Source: Caprella mutica
Taxonomy: Eukaryota; Arthropoda; Malacostraca; Amphipoda; Caprellidae
DNA: 64,000 nucleotides
Direction: 5' to 3'
Assembly: GCA_947561585.1 (NCBI GenBank)
Contig: CANNZV010000266.1
Location: 299,597 to 363,596 of the forward strand
Below the pieces are notes generated by a model that was given only the letters and a program-made list of their open reading frames with translations, did no database searches and was not told the DNA's origin. The position numbers and the translations under genes are program-made. Positions 1 to 9,900 of this stretch are shown here, piece by piece. Each line of letters opens with the position of its first letter. Positions within the stretch are counted from its first letter, which is position 1.

Positions 1-111
1 AAACTATATTTTTATTCAAAACTCATATTGTCACAAACCTAGTTATTAATGTAGAAAGGGTCTTTTATTAAGTTAATATAGTAAACTCTGAAAAAAATTG
101 GATAATAATAT

Positions 112-186
112 AATTGTCACGGGGCCCAATTGTCGTGGGGCCTAATTGTCTTGGGCTCAATTGTCCTGGGCCCAACTGTCGGTCCA
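112..186. repeat. Orphan terminal array, about 15-bp unit
   Basis: Four to five imperfect copies of a unit like GGGCCCAATTGTCNT. The complementary strand reads GACAATTGGGCC, the same core as the arrays at 36.0 and 59.8 kb. By that orientation this looks like the right end of an element whose left end lies outside the window. No target duplication can be checked. Confidence 0.5.
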
Positions 187-200
187 CGATGTTCCGCGCC

Positions 201-700
201 ATTTGCCGATTTGCACAATCTCGAGAATGCGATGCACGTTTTCAGTATCAATGAAAATGTGCGCCAATCTCGAGAGTGCGCAAGGCAGGTAAAGGGTATG
301 AAGCAGGACCAACAGTGATGGAGTAGATAATCAATTATTTATTCATTTAATTGGTCCATTTCATCAAAATATGATAGTTAAAGCTATACATAACAGCTTG
401 GTAATATATTGGTAATTAATTAAGCTTGAGTTAGTTACTTAAAGAAAACATGAACAAAACTGGTCTTTTAATTTTACTGATATCAAACATTCTACCAATT
501 ATCCTAATTTGTTTTAATGTAAAAATATCGTCTAATAAATTAAATAAAAAATGCATTCCATAAAATTACAAAATTACAGGCGAGAATGCACTGCGCGTTT
601 TAAGGATCTTGAAAATGTGTAACAATCTCGAGAATGTCGCACATTTTCAAGATCCTGAAGAAGCGCATCGCATTTTCGAGTATGTGCAAAATCGGCAAAT
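201..700. mobile_element. Inverted-repeat element, about 500 bp
   Basis: The ends are ATTTGCCGAT and ATCGGCAAAT, a perfect 10-bp inverted pair. Each arm continues with imperfect similarity for roughly 90 bp (TCTCGAGAATGCGATG on the left matches ACTCGAAAATGCGATG on the complement of the right). The middle is AT-rich and has no coding frame. It is best read as a non-autonomous DNA transposon of unknown family. Confidence 0.6.
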
Positions 701-1388
701 CAGTTACTCATTAAAGTCATTATATTTCATGTTGTTTAAAATTGTTAGTCATGAAATATATAATTATTAGTTGCGTTCCCTATCGTACTTTCTTCAAACT
801 TCAAAGATTACGCGTATGTACGTTTTCCTTATGATCGAAGATGTGGAAAGGACCTATAACTGCATGTTGATGGAGAAGCGGAATGTTTTTTTTTGACTGA
901 ATATTTATTTATTCCACTATTTTTTAGAGGCATTCAGGTTCAGAAACTAAATTTGAAATGAATTTTATACAACATTTGTATTATATTATAATCAATTTAC
1001 TTTCAGTTTTTTTTAAAGGGGCGTTACTCGAAGTCTCAACTATTTTTGTAGCATTATCATCGGAATTAAAATTAGAAATATTTATCCTTTTTGTATGTCA
1101 ATGTTTGGAAAATATCAGTAAATTAGTTTGATATAATGTTCATATCGACCCAAAATAATGGTTAATAGCAAGACTACAATCAAATGGGACCATTCCTTTA
1201 CGAGAATTTAATATTCAATGGAAAATGTAATCTCGTATGTTTCCATGTGGTCAAACACCGATGTTTTTTCAATCAGTAAATACCTTTCAAGTAAGTTATC
1301 TATAATATGAAAAAGAAACACGTTAACCTTTCATCAAAGGTATTAGGGCATAATTAGGCAATTGGAACATAAAAAATTTCAGATATTA
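701..1388. other. AT-rich intergenic stretch
   Basis: No gene seen. Near 830-880 there is a degraded half of the hairpin MITE family (ATGATCGAAGATGTGGAA), without a convincing partner arm. Confidence 0.5.
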
Positions 1389-1607
1389 GGATAAGTTCCA
1401 AATTATCGGTCAGTACTACATCTGCGGACATAGGTATAAGAAAAAAACTATATAAGAATTGTTATTATCACACAGTGCTATCTAATACTTCTGCAAAACC
1501 GGGTTTGCAGAAGTATTAGATAGCACTGTGTAATAATAACAATTCTTACATAGTTTTTTCTTATATGTCCAAAGATGTAGTATTGACCGTTAATTCGGAA
1601 CTTACCC
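1389..1607. mobile_element. Hairpin MITE, TTATCGG family, near-perfect palindrome
   Basis: The left end GGATAAGTTCC and right end GGAACTTACCC are inverted. The two arms of about 110 bp pair almost perfectly to the centre, where CTGCAAAACCGGGTTTGCAG closes the hairpin. The arms contain the family blocks AATTATCGGTCAGTACTACATC and TTATATGTCC. The high arm identity suggests that this copy is younger than the others. Confidence 0.8.
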
Positions 1608-2257
1608 AACAACTAATTATTATTAATCTATTAAAATAATAAAGAATTTCATAATTAATAAGATATTAAACTCGTAACTTGGGGATAAATAATATCACCT
1701 TCCATATAAATATCAATGTATATAAATATATATTCCATAAACTTCATCACGAGTTAACAATATTATATTGAGAATAAAGAACAAGTTATTATTTAACACA
1801 TACTCATATCACAAAGAACATACTTTAGAATATATTTATTTAGAAACTAAATTACTCAATAAATATTATAATCCATTGAAGTAATTATCATCTAAGGCAT
1901 TAGGATAAAATTCTTAGAGAAATACTTAGAAAATTTTACCTATCAACATATTGACTACGTATTGGTATAAATACGAACCATGTGACACACAGGTGATTAT
2001 TTTCTTAAACCGCACACTTTTTGGTACTCTGTTGAACTACAGATTAGATACTGACAATCAGTGTTACTTAAACTGCATGTAAATAACCCTAATCAGCAGT
2101 ATGTTAATATTTAACAGAGCAATTGTGTATATTTTTTCTATTAGACGGTTACTCTACTTACTTTCCTGCAATATTTTCAGTCTTTATTCAACTATAGCCA
2201 CTTAGTATTATTTATTACATTAAAAGTATTATTTAACCTGCAATAATCTAAGATTAT
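1608..2257. other. AT-rich intergenic stretch
   Basis: No gene. Positions about 2120-2245 resemble 53725-53850, including a shared CTTACTTTCCTG block, so part of this stretch is a dispersed repeat. Confidence 0.4.
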
Positions 2258-2653
2258 TATTTTAGTAGAGGTTTAACGTCTGCTTCGGAACCAAAGGCCA
2301 TATCGCTGACGTCAAAAGGAAATTAAATACAAGGGACTGGAAGAAGCAGTCAGAGAGGAAAGTGGCTCCATGAACAAAGTCACTTACCACCGTCGGTGAC
2401 AATGCTCATGGATGCAGAAAAGCTACTCCGTGAATGCAGTCACTTACCAAGGAATGTGACGAAACGGGACACAAGCACCGGTGGCTGCACTCACGGATGG
2501 AAGAGGAAAATGAAGAGGTGATAGTAAATGAAGCCTACGAGCCTACCTAACACAAAATCTAAGTCCTCGTAGTTGAAGAGCATAACCCTAGCGCTATCCT
2601 CTAAAACTGCAAGTAGCGTTAAAAAAATTATAAACATGGTAAAAATGAAAAAA
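2258..2653 (-). repeat. Dispersed repeat copy 1 with possible chemoreceptor exon
   Basis: This roughly 400-bp sequence recurs at 3728-4113 and 43235-43610, and partly at 5407-5555. The minus strand from about 2653 to 2491 is open and encodes a hydrophobic stretch (FTMFIIFLTLLAVLEDSARV, then MLFNYEDLDFVLGRLVG). A membrane helix, then an NYEDLDF-like loop, then a second hydrophobic run is reminiscent of the N-terminal part of insect odorant receptors. I cannot confirm this. Splice-donor-like GGTAAGTGAC motifs occur twice downstream (about 2386 and 2445). Similarity between copies stops at an A-rich end, which would also fit a retrotransposed sequence on the plus strand. Confidence 0.5.
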
Positions 2654-3072
2654 GACAATCCATAATCCAATTTACAACAGTTCGGGGCCCAAGGGACGCC
2701 ACCCCCCTTCTCTTCCATTCACCACAGACAGCTTCAGGATAGAGCCCCTGGGGGCAATAATCTAAGAAACTAACAAAAGTTTAAGAAACACTGCTACAGA
2801 GGCACAAACACTATATCACCAACCTGATGGACGATCAGAACAAGTTCATTCTTTACAATATTAATTTAAAGCTGTGAGAGAGATTGCGTACAGATACAAA
2901 ATAGTTTGGATTGGTAGTTCACGTACCTATTTTACATAAGGACGAGAACTAAGAATTCACCCAAAATAGTTTACATTGGTGAAATATGCATCAATCAATA
3001 ACATGCTGTTCTTCAAGATCGATAATATTAGTCAGATATTAGGTTATTCTTTTTTAAATTGAAGCTTATCTG
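2654..3072. other. Intergenic, nothing recognised
   Basis: AT-rich with a short GC-rich patch near 2690-2750. I see no gene, RNA or clear repeat. Confidence 0.4.
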
Positions 3073-3348
3073 TAAAGGGCCGTACACAAGTAGGTTTTTT
3101 TTTTAAGTCTTTCCACCAGACTTTTTGCTAAGCTCCTCCTACTTTTTCAACGAGAATATAAGAAAAAACGATATAATTATTAGTTATTTCAGTTGGTATC
3201 CATGATACCTGCAGGTATCATGGATACCAACTAAAATAAATAATAATTATATAGTTTATAATTATATTCTTGTGGAAAAAGTAGGCGGAGCTTAGCAAAA
3301 AGACTGGTGGAAAGATTTAAAAAAAACCTACGTGTGTACGGCCCTTTA
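3073..3348. mobile_element. Palindromic MITE, GGGCCGTACACA family, copy 1
   Basis: The ends read TAAAGGGCCGTACACA and TGTGTACGGCCCTTTA. The arms continue through AAGTCTTTCCACCAGACTTT and meet at a central palindrome, GGTATCCATGATACC around CTGCAG. The whole element can fold on itself. A longer relative lies at 20932-21925. Confidence 0.8.
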
Positions 3349-3483
3349 CAGCCAGGCAAAATCTTCCCACTGAAATTACTATCTAAATCCACCCAAACAT
3401 CCAACAAGTAATGAACTAATTACTGAAAGCTATTATCATTATAACTGAATGGTAAACAACAGTAATAGAGATCATAATGGCTT

Positions 3484-3592
3484 AAGATAAGATATCGGAC
3501 GGCTACACATTTTCGATCATACTTTATTTCAATCATTGTTTAATACTTATATGATCGAAAATGTGGAACTGTCCGATAACTCGCAATTTACC
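3484..3592. mobile_element. Hairpin MITE, TTATCGG family
   Basis: Short copy with TATCGGACGGCTACACATTT on the left and ATGTGGAACTGTCCGATAAC on the right, about 110 bp in all. Confidence 0.7.
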
Positions 3593-3727
3593 GTATCACT
3601 ATCAAACTCCATTCATTGAATAGATAGAACTGATAACAATAGACAATGGAATGTATTTTGATAAGAGAACGTTATTATATAATACCTATTTGAAATTCTC
3701 CATTAGGTAGTAATTTAAGTTATTAGG

Positions 3728-4113
3728 GTTCGTCAGCTTCGGAATCAAAGGTCATATATTGATATAGCTCGCTGACATAAAAGAAATAAAAGGGACTGGA
3801 AGAAGCAGTCAAAAAGGAAAGTGTCTCAAGAAGAAAATCACCTACCACCGTCGTAGACAATGCTCATGAATGCAGAAAAGTTGCTCTGTGAATGCAGTCA
3901 CTTACCAAGGAATGTGACGAAAAGGGACACAAGCACTGGTGGCTGCACTCACGGATAGAAGGGGAAAATGAAGAGGTGATAGCAAATGAAGCGTACGAGT
4001 CTACCTAGCACAATAATCTAAGACCTCGTAGTTGAAGAGCATAACCCTAGCGCTATCCTCTAAAACTGCAAGTAGCGTTAAAAAAATAATAAACATGGTA
4101 AATATGAAAAAGT
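3728..4113 (-). repeat. Dispersed repeat copy 2 (frameshifted)
   Basis: Similar to 2258-2653 over nearly its whole length. The minus-strand open stretch is preserved through LLAVLEDSARVMLFNYE. An extra base in the following ATTATTGTG block then shifts the frame relative to copy 1. This copy is therefore non-functional if the sequence was ever coding. Confidence 0.55.
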
Positions 4114-4195
4114 ATGGTAATATGCAAGGCAAAATAAGCTTTCAGTAATTAATTCAAACCCTGCCTCCTCCACAACACATTTTAAAGATATTCAG

Positions 4196-4390
4196 TTAAG
4201 GTACGTTTTGGATGCAGCGATTGTTAATTGCGATCATCGCATAGTTATTATCACTGAGCACTAAATCAATGCTATTCCTATGGAAAAGTTTTCCAACGAG
4301 CGATTACTGCCAAGTTATAATTTCCTATTGCTGGACGATCATTGTCGAGCGATGATCGCAACAATCGCTGCATGCAAAACGTACCTTTAA
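4196..4390. mobile_element. TTAA-flanked MITE, possibly piggyBac-type
   Basis: TTAA lies directly outside both ends (4196-4199 and 4387-4390). The inverted ends are GGTACGTTTTGGATGCAGCG and CGCTGCATGCAAAACGTACC, and pairing continues through GCGATCATCGC. Length between the TTAA sites is 187 bp. TTAA target duplication is the hallmark of piggyBac elements; the family assignment rests on that alone. Confidence 0.65.
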
Positions 4391-5406
4391 GGAAAGATAA
4401 ACCCTGAGGATAACATAACCACCTCTAGGGATGGGTAATTAGTATTACTATTAAAGCTGTTATTAATCTATGCATTATATAAATATAGTAGATTGCTATA
4501 GACACATTAATACCTACACAGAAATGAACTTGCTGCTAAGATAAATAAACTAATAATATTGAAAGAGTTTGTAAAATTACTATACAATATTATGCAATAA
4601 TATAGCGTGCAAATGTGCATTTAAAACTTTGATGCAATGAACTAAAAGAAAATGCAGTGGACAGCGATGGAAGAACATTTGAGCGATGAATGAATTGATA
4701 AGAAAAATCCTGTCACCATTTTACCGAAATGATAATTTGTAAAGTTAATTTGATGCATGAATGCAACACGCGCTAAAATTGCTCATTATTTTGGTGGTAG
4801 CATAGTACATAGAAAAGAATATTAATAACATTTCATGTTAATTATTATCAAAAATCAACCAGTTATTTCACTGATGTAACAATAATAAAATATATACTAT
4901 TTTATTACAAATACAAAATAGACAGAAAATCAATAATAGTATTTTTTTAAAAGAGACCAACAAAATGAAGGAATTCTGATTTAAGAAACTATTTTAGAGT
5001 TATTTTTCAAATTAGTAATTGTAATAAGACTAATTGTTGCAATAAGTTAGTTATCACAAATTATTTGATCATAAAGAATAATATTGATAGATAAAAGATA
5101 TAAACATTTAAATAAACTTAAATAGGGATGCTGTCAAAAAAGACGGTATATATAATATATAAATTTTATGGACACTGATAAAAGTTCTATTTATAAAATA
5201 TTACATCCTGCCTCCAATTTCTCCCAATATTATAAACTGAAGATATTATAATTTAATTTATTGAATTGATATCAAGTACATACACATGCTATCAGCTGCT
5301 TGCCAAGCGTAATATTAGGTTAATGTGACGGACGGACAGACAGAGGACGCTCTTATTGTAATATAAATAAACAATTAGCTGCTTTGAAAATAGCTAACAT
5401 AATAAA
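4391..5406. other. AT-rich intergenic stretch
   Basis: Nothing recognised on either strand. No frame is long or has convincing codon structure. Confidence 0.4.
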
Positions 5407-5555
5407 GTCTGCTTCCCAACCAAAATCCATATCGAAAATGTTCATAAAAAGTAATATAAGTACAAGGGACATAGAAGAAACAGTCAGACAGAAATGTGGC
5501 CTAAGCAAAATCACCTACTGCCATTCGCTGATAATGCAGAAAAGTCACTAAAAAT
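5407..5555. repeat. Dispersed repeat, partial copy 4
   Basis: Matches the left third of the 2258-2653 family (GTCTGCTTCC, ACAAGGGACATAGAAGAA, CAGAAAAGTCACT) and then diverges. The part with the open minus-strand frame is missing. Confidence 0.5.
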
Positions 5556-5780
5556 CATGCTAAAATTAAGGCAGAAAGACATTTCAAATCCTAACAGTTG
5601 TTTAACCAATGATAATTTAATTTAAAATATCAAATTGATAGCTTAATAAGTTTCAATGTCAATTATTGATATCAAAGATAAATTATAATGAAGTAATAAG
5701 GCAAATTCTTCAGCAATCTTTGGCAAAATCATAACAATTAGAATTAATTGATTGAAAAGATTCATACTCAACGGGAAATC

Positions 5781-5851
5781 CATATTATCAGAGGTAATTC
5801 AAACTCAGCGTTGAAAGAATACGCTGAGTTTAAATTACCTCTGATAATATG
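5781..5851. repeat. Short perfect-arm hairpin
   Basis: The 31-bp arms (CATATTATCAGAGGTAATTC... and its complement) are separated by about 9 bp, with one mismatch near AAATTACC. It could be a tiny foldback element or a pre-miRNA-like stem; nothing distinguishes these from sequence alone. Confidence 0.6.
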
Positions 5852-6065
5852 AACTAAATGAATGAAACAGGTAAGAGTGTTATATCCAAAAGGGGTCACT
5901 ATCATATTTACTTTAGAGAAAACACAGTTATTGGCAAGAAAGTTGTTATAGTAACTAGGTAACAATATTAACTTATTAAGCAATGACTTTAGCACAAACT
6001 AGAACAATAAGTCATTTAAAGGTCACACATGCAATAAGTCCTTTAAGGGTCACACAAGCAAGAAG

Positions 6066-6798
6066 TCTAAGTTTCTCCTTCTGTCTGAGGTCACTGATTG
6101 AGTTTTTTCTTCTGTCTGAGGACACTGGTTGAGTTTTTTCTTCTGTCTGAGGTCACTGATTGAGTTTTTTCTTCTGTCTGAGGCCACTGGTTGAGTTTTT
6201 TCTTCTGTCTAAGGTCACTGGTTGAGTTTTTCTTCTGTCTGAGGTCACTGGTTGAGTTTTTTCTTCTGTCTGAGGTCACTGGTTGAGTTTTTTCTTCTGT
6301 CTGAGGTCACTGGTTGAGTTTTTTCTTCTGTCTAAGGTCACTGGTTTAGTTTTTTCTTCTGTCTGAGGTCACTGGTTGAGTTTTTTCTTCTGTCTGAGGT
6401 CACTGGTTGAGTTTTGTCTTCTGTCTGAGGTCACTGGTTGAGTTTTTTCTTCTGTCTGAGGTCACTGGTTGAGTTTTTTCTTCTGTCAAAGGTCACTGGT
6501 TGAGTTTTTTCTTCTGTCTGAGGTCACTGGTTGAGTTTTTTCTTCTGTCAAAGGTCACTGGTTGAGTTTTTTCTTCTGTCTGAGGTCACTGGTTGAGTTT
6601 TTTCTTCTGTCTGAGGTCACTGGTTGAGTTTTTTCTTCTGTCAAAGGTCACTGGTTGAGTTTTTTCTTCTGTCTGAGGTCACTGGTTGAGTTTTTTCTTC
6701 TGTCAAAGGTCACTGGTTGAGTTTTTTCTTCTGTCAAAGGTCACTGGTTGAGTTTTTTCTTCTGTCTGAGGTCACTGGTTGAGTTTTTTCTTCTGCCT
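6066..6798. repeat. 31-bp minisatellite at the Rubicon 3' end
   Basis: About 23 copies of a 31-bp unit, on the plus strand GAGTTTTTTCTTCTGTCTGA followed by GGTCACTGGTT, with variants such as TCAAAGG for TCTGAGG. In the direction of the gene each unit encodes part of the Rubicon C-terminus (RQKKKLNQ) followed by TGA. The stop codon that is actually used lies in the copy nearest the gene, so the array forms the start of the 3' untranslated region. Confidence 0.9.
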
Positions 6799-6948
6799 GA
6801 GGTCGCATCGCTGACATCGGTTCAAAGGACATCTAAAGTGGGTGCAAGAGTTACAAGAGTCGCAGACACGCACTGTGGAGAGTTCGAATGGGAATATCAC
6901 AGGGTCTTTGTTGCACACCTCGCAGATAAAACCTCTGCCATGACACAC
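6772..6948 (-). CDS. RUBCN: Rubicon exon 9, final zinc cluster and stop
   Basis: Acceptor CAACAG|GTGTGTC. It encodes VCHGRGFICEVCNKDPVIFP, FELSTVRVCDSCNSC, HFRCPLNRCQRC, then a short lysine-rich tail and TGA at 6774-6772. The tail after the last cysteine is only about 10 residues and falls within the minisatellite unit. Vertebrate Rubicon has a longer tail. Confidence 0.92.
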   Translation of the reverse strand: MCHGRGFICEVCNKDPVIFPFELSTVRVCDSCNSCTHFRCPLNRCQRCDLRQKKKLNQ

Positions 6949-9900
6949 CTGTTGAAAAAGATATCAGTTGAGACGGAATGAATTGGTCACAGATGCAGCT
7001 ATTGATAAAGTCTTTGAGATCCATGTTAAAATGATTCATTGAAAAAAAAAAACAGTAAATGGGAATAATAGAAATATAGTTGAAAAACATCGGAAATGAC
7101 TCACTTTTAGAGATATGGGAAATAACTCACTTGGCATTTATAGACACGGGAAATGACTCACTTATAGAAACATGGGAAATGACTTCCTAATAGAAACATG
7201 GGAAATGACTTCCTTATAGAAACATGGGAAATGACTTCCTTATAGAAACATGGGAAATGACTCACTTATAGACACATGGGAAATGACTTCCTTATAGAAA
7301 CATGGGAAATGACTCACTTGACATTTATAGACATGGGAAATGACTCACTTGACATTTAGAGAGATGGGAAATGACTCACATGGCATTTAGAGACATGGGA
7401 AATGACTCACTTGGCATTTAGAGACATGGGAAATGACTCACTTGGCATTTAGAGACATGGGAAATGACTCACTTGGCATTTAGAGACATGGGAAATGACT
7501 CACTTGGCATTTAGAGACATGGGAAATGACTCACTTGGCATTTAGAGAGATGGGAAATGACTCACTTGGCATTTAGAGAGATGGGAAATGACTCACTTGG
7601 CATTTAGAGAGATGGGAAATGACTCACTTGGCATTTAGAGATGTGTTCTATACATCCCTCGGTGAGACTCTGAATAAGTTCCATGATGGGTCTGGTGCAA
7701 GAGACTGAGTTTCCCAATTTGATGAGTACCAGTTCTTGCAGAGTGACTACCTCTTTGTCTGAGTACCAGTGGGAGGGGCATAGCGTCTTCACCTTCTCTT
7801 GCTCTCTGCAACAGAATGATGGCAAATTTAGAGAGGTACTGTGAAAAGTTAAGAACAAAGTAACATATTGATTAGCTGCATAATTTCATCAAGATTCCTC
7901 TTCGTCCTATTTAAATAAGACTATTTTTTACATTTCAAATCAAATTTCCTAATTAATTCCATAGCTACACAAGACTTTTGTAAAAATCATTTTATTATCG
8001 TACTAGTTCTCTTTTGATCACCACTAACGGTTTCTTAGAGTAATGATCAACTCTTTTTAAATCAAACATTTCGCTTTTACTTTAAAATTGAATGCCCCAC
8101 AAATAAATTAGGTATGAATGTATCTCTTGATGGTGTTACAGAATTTTTTAGGAACATTTCAAATCCTCATATTTGCTGGACTATATTTAAATTATAATAT
8201 AAGATAAATAACTTATAATGCTAATGATTTCATATGAAATATATTAACAATATGATAACAGATACCATAAGTTTGATTGAAAATTCTCAATAGGTGGAAT
8301 TGTTCAATTTGTCTCATAATAAATTCTGCTTTATTTTCGTTTTCAAAAAGTCAGCTTATTTTCGTAAAATAAAAACCTAATAAAATTCGAGAACTATACA
8401 CCTACACTATAATTAAAATAGACACAGATAAGTATATGTACAACCATTCTTAGTTCAATAATTATGGGAATGCAGCAAGTTGACGACAAAGACTCATGGA
8501 AAACTTATTTGATTTGTCACGAGATCTGTAAGTAGCTAAATAAAATTTTCTTTTCGTAGCTAATCAGTAATTAGATGAACAAAGTTGCTACTAGCTATAT
8601 CATATCACATAATAAATTATGTTAATTCAATTCAACATTAGCATCTATATGTTTCAGGGAGATGTGGAGATTAATTTAACCCTTAAGCGAGCCACTTTTT
8701 TTTTGTTTTTCTCACTTTGAATAAAATATTTGATAATTTTTTTTGAGTTTAGACATCAGTGAGGATATGTATAAAAATCATTTGATGAGAATTTTTTTTT
8801 AATTTATAAAAAAAAAATTGAAGAGGACACATAAGGCCAGTTGGTCCCATGGAACTACTATATGAAAGGACTACTAAAGTTAAGGAATCAGGTGAAGCTT
8901 TTCGGATTGCTGGGGCCTACTTCTCCCTTCTATTTCAATTATAAGGTATCTAGTGTTGGTAAAGGGAATTCAGATTAATACCCTCCATTTACCTGGCAGC
9001 TCTCATACAGGTGGTGATGTAAGGGAGACAATGAAAGAGTTGCAGACGGTACAGTCTGAACTGGTTGAGTCTCTTGCTGTAGGAGTAGAGGTTAGCATTG
9101 ATGGCAGTGGGGTAGAAGAGGGGCTCGTGGTAGAGTTTCTGCAGTAACTGATGAGCAAAGCAAGATACTGGGTAAGGCTTAGTGTCCCACTGGTGTAGTA
9201 CCTGTCAAAGTAATGAAATTAGATGGAGAGAAGAGGAAACTTTCACATTTAGGTGTACGAACAAGAATTTAAAGAGCAAAGTAGTTGTACAGTATGGGCC
9301 AAAAAACTGTTTCCGATTTTTTAAACACTTATAAATCTTTAGCCAATGGTCCAAAAACTGTATCATGGTCTCTTTTTCCCCGCCTTTTATTTTACTATTA
9401 TACAGTAAAACAATTTTGAACTGATAGACGTAGCTAGTTTAATTACAGTTAAGCAAAAAGTGAGGGTGATTTTTTTTGTCATTGCGCGAAGGTTATTCTT
9501 AGAGCTAACTCTGTGATTTTACTTACTAAAAGGAAAAATTACAATGGTAGACATTTTAATACAGGGTGATTAAACTTCTTCTTTGGAAACTATTATGAAA
9601 TAGAACATTTTCAGTGATATTTTCGATCCCATTGATGTTTTCACTATGAATATTCGATCTTCGCTTGTTCATTACATGGTTAAGGCCAGCTTCATACTTG
9701 CATTTTTTTAACACCGCGGAAAAATTCTTAATATGTGTTCACACTTGCATTTTTTTATTGCTGAAGGAAAAATCACATTAAATTTTCCCTTCAGCGATAA
9801 AAAATGCAAGTGTGAACACATTTTAAGAAGAGCATTTTTCCGCGGTGTTAAAAAACGCAAATAACAACTTGAGGATATTGAATTTGAAAAAAATGGGGCG

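Noticed and set aside
5781..5851. MicroRNA precursor
   Set aside because: The stem is long and clean enough, but similar hairpins here are transposon-derived and there is no independent evidence such as a conserved seed.
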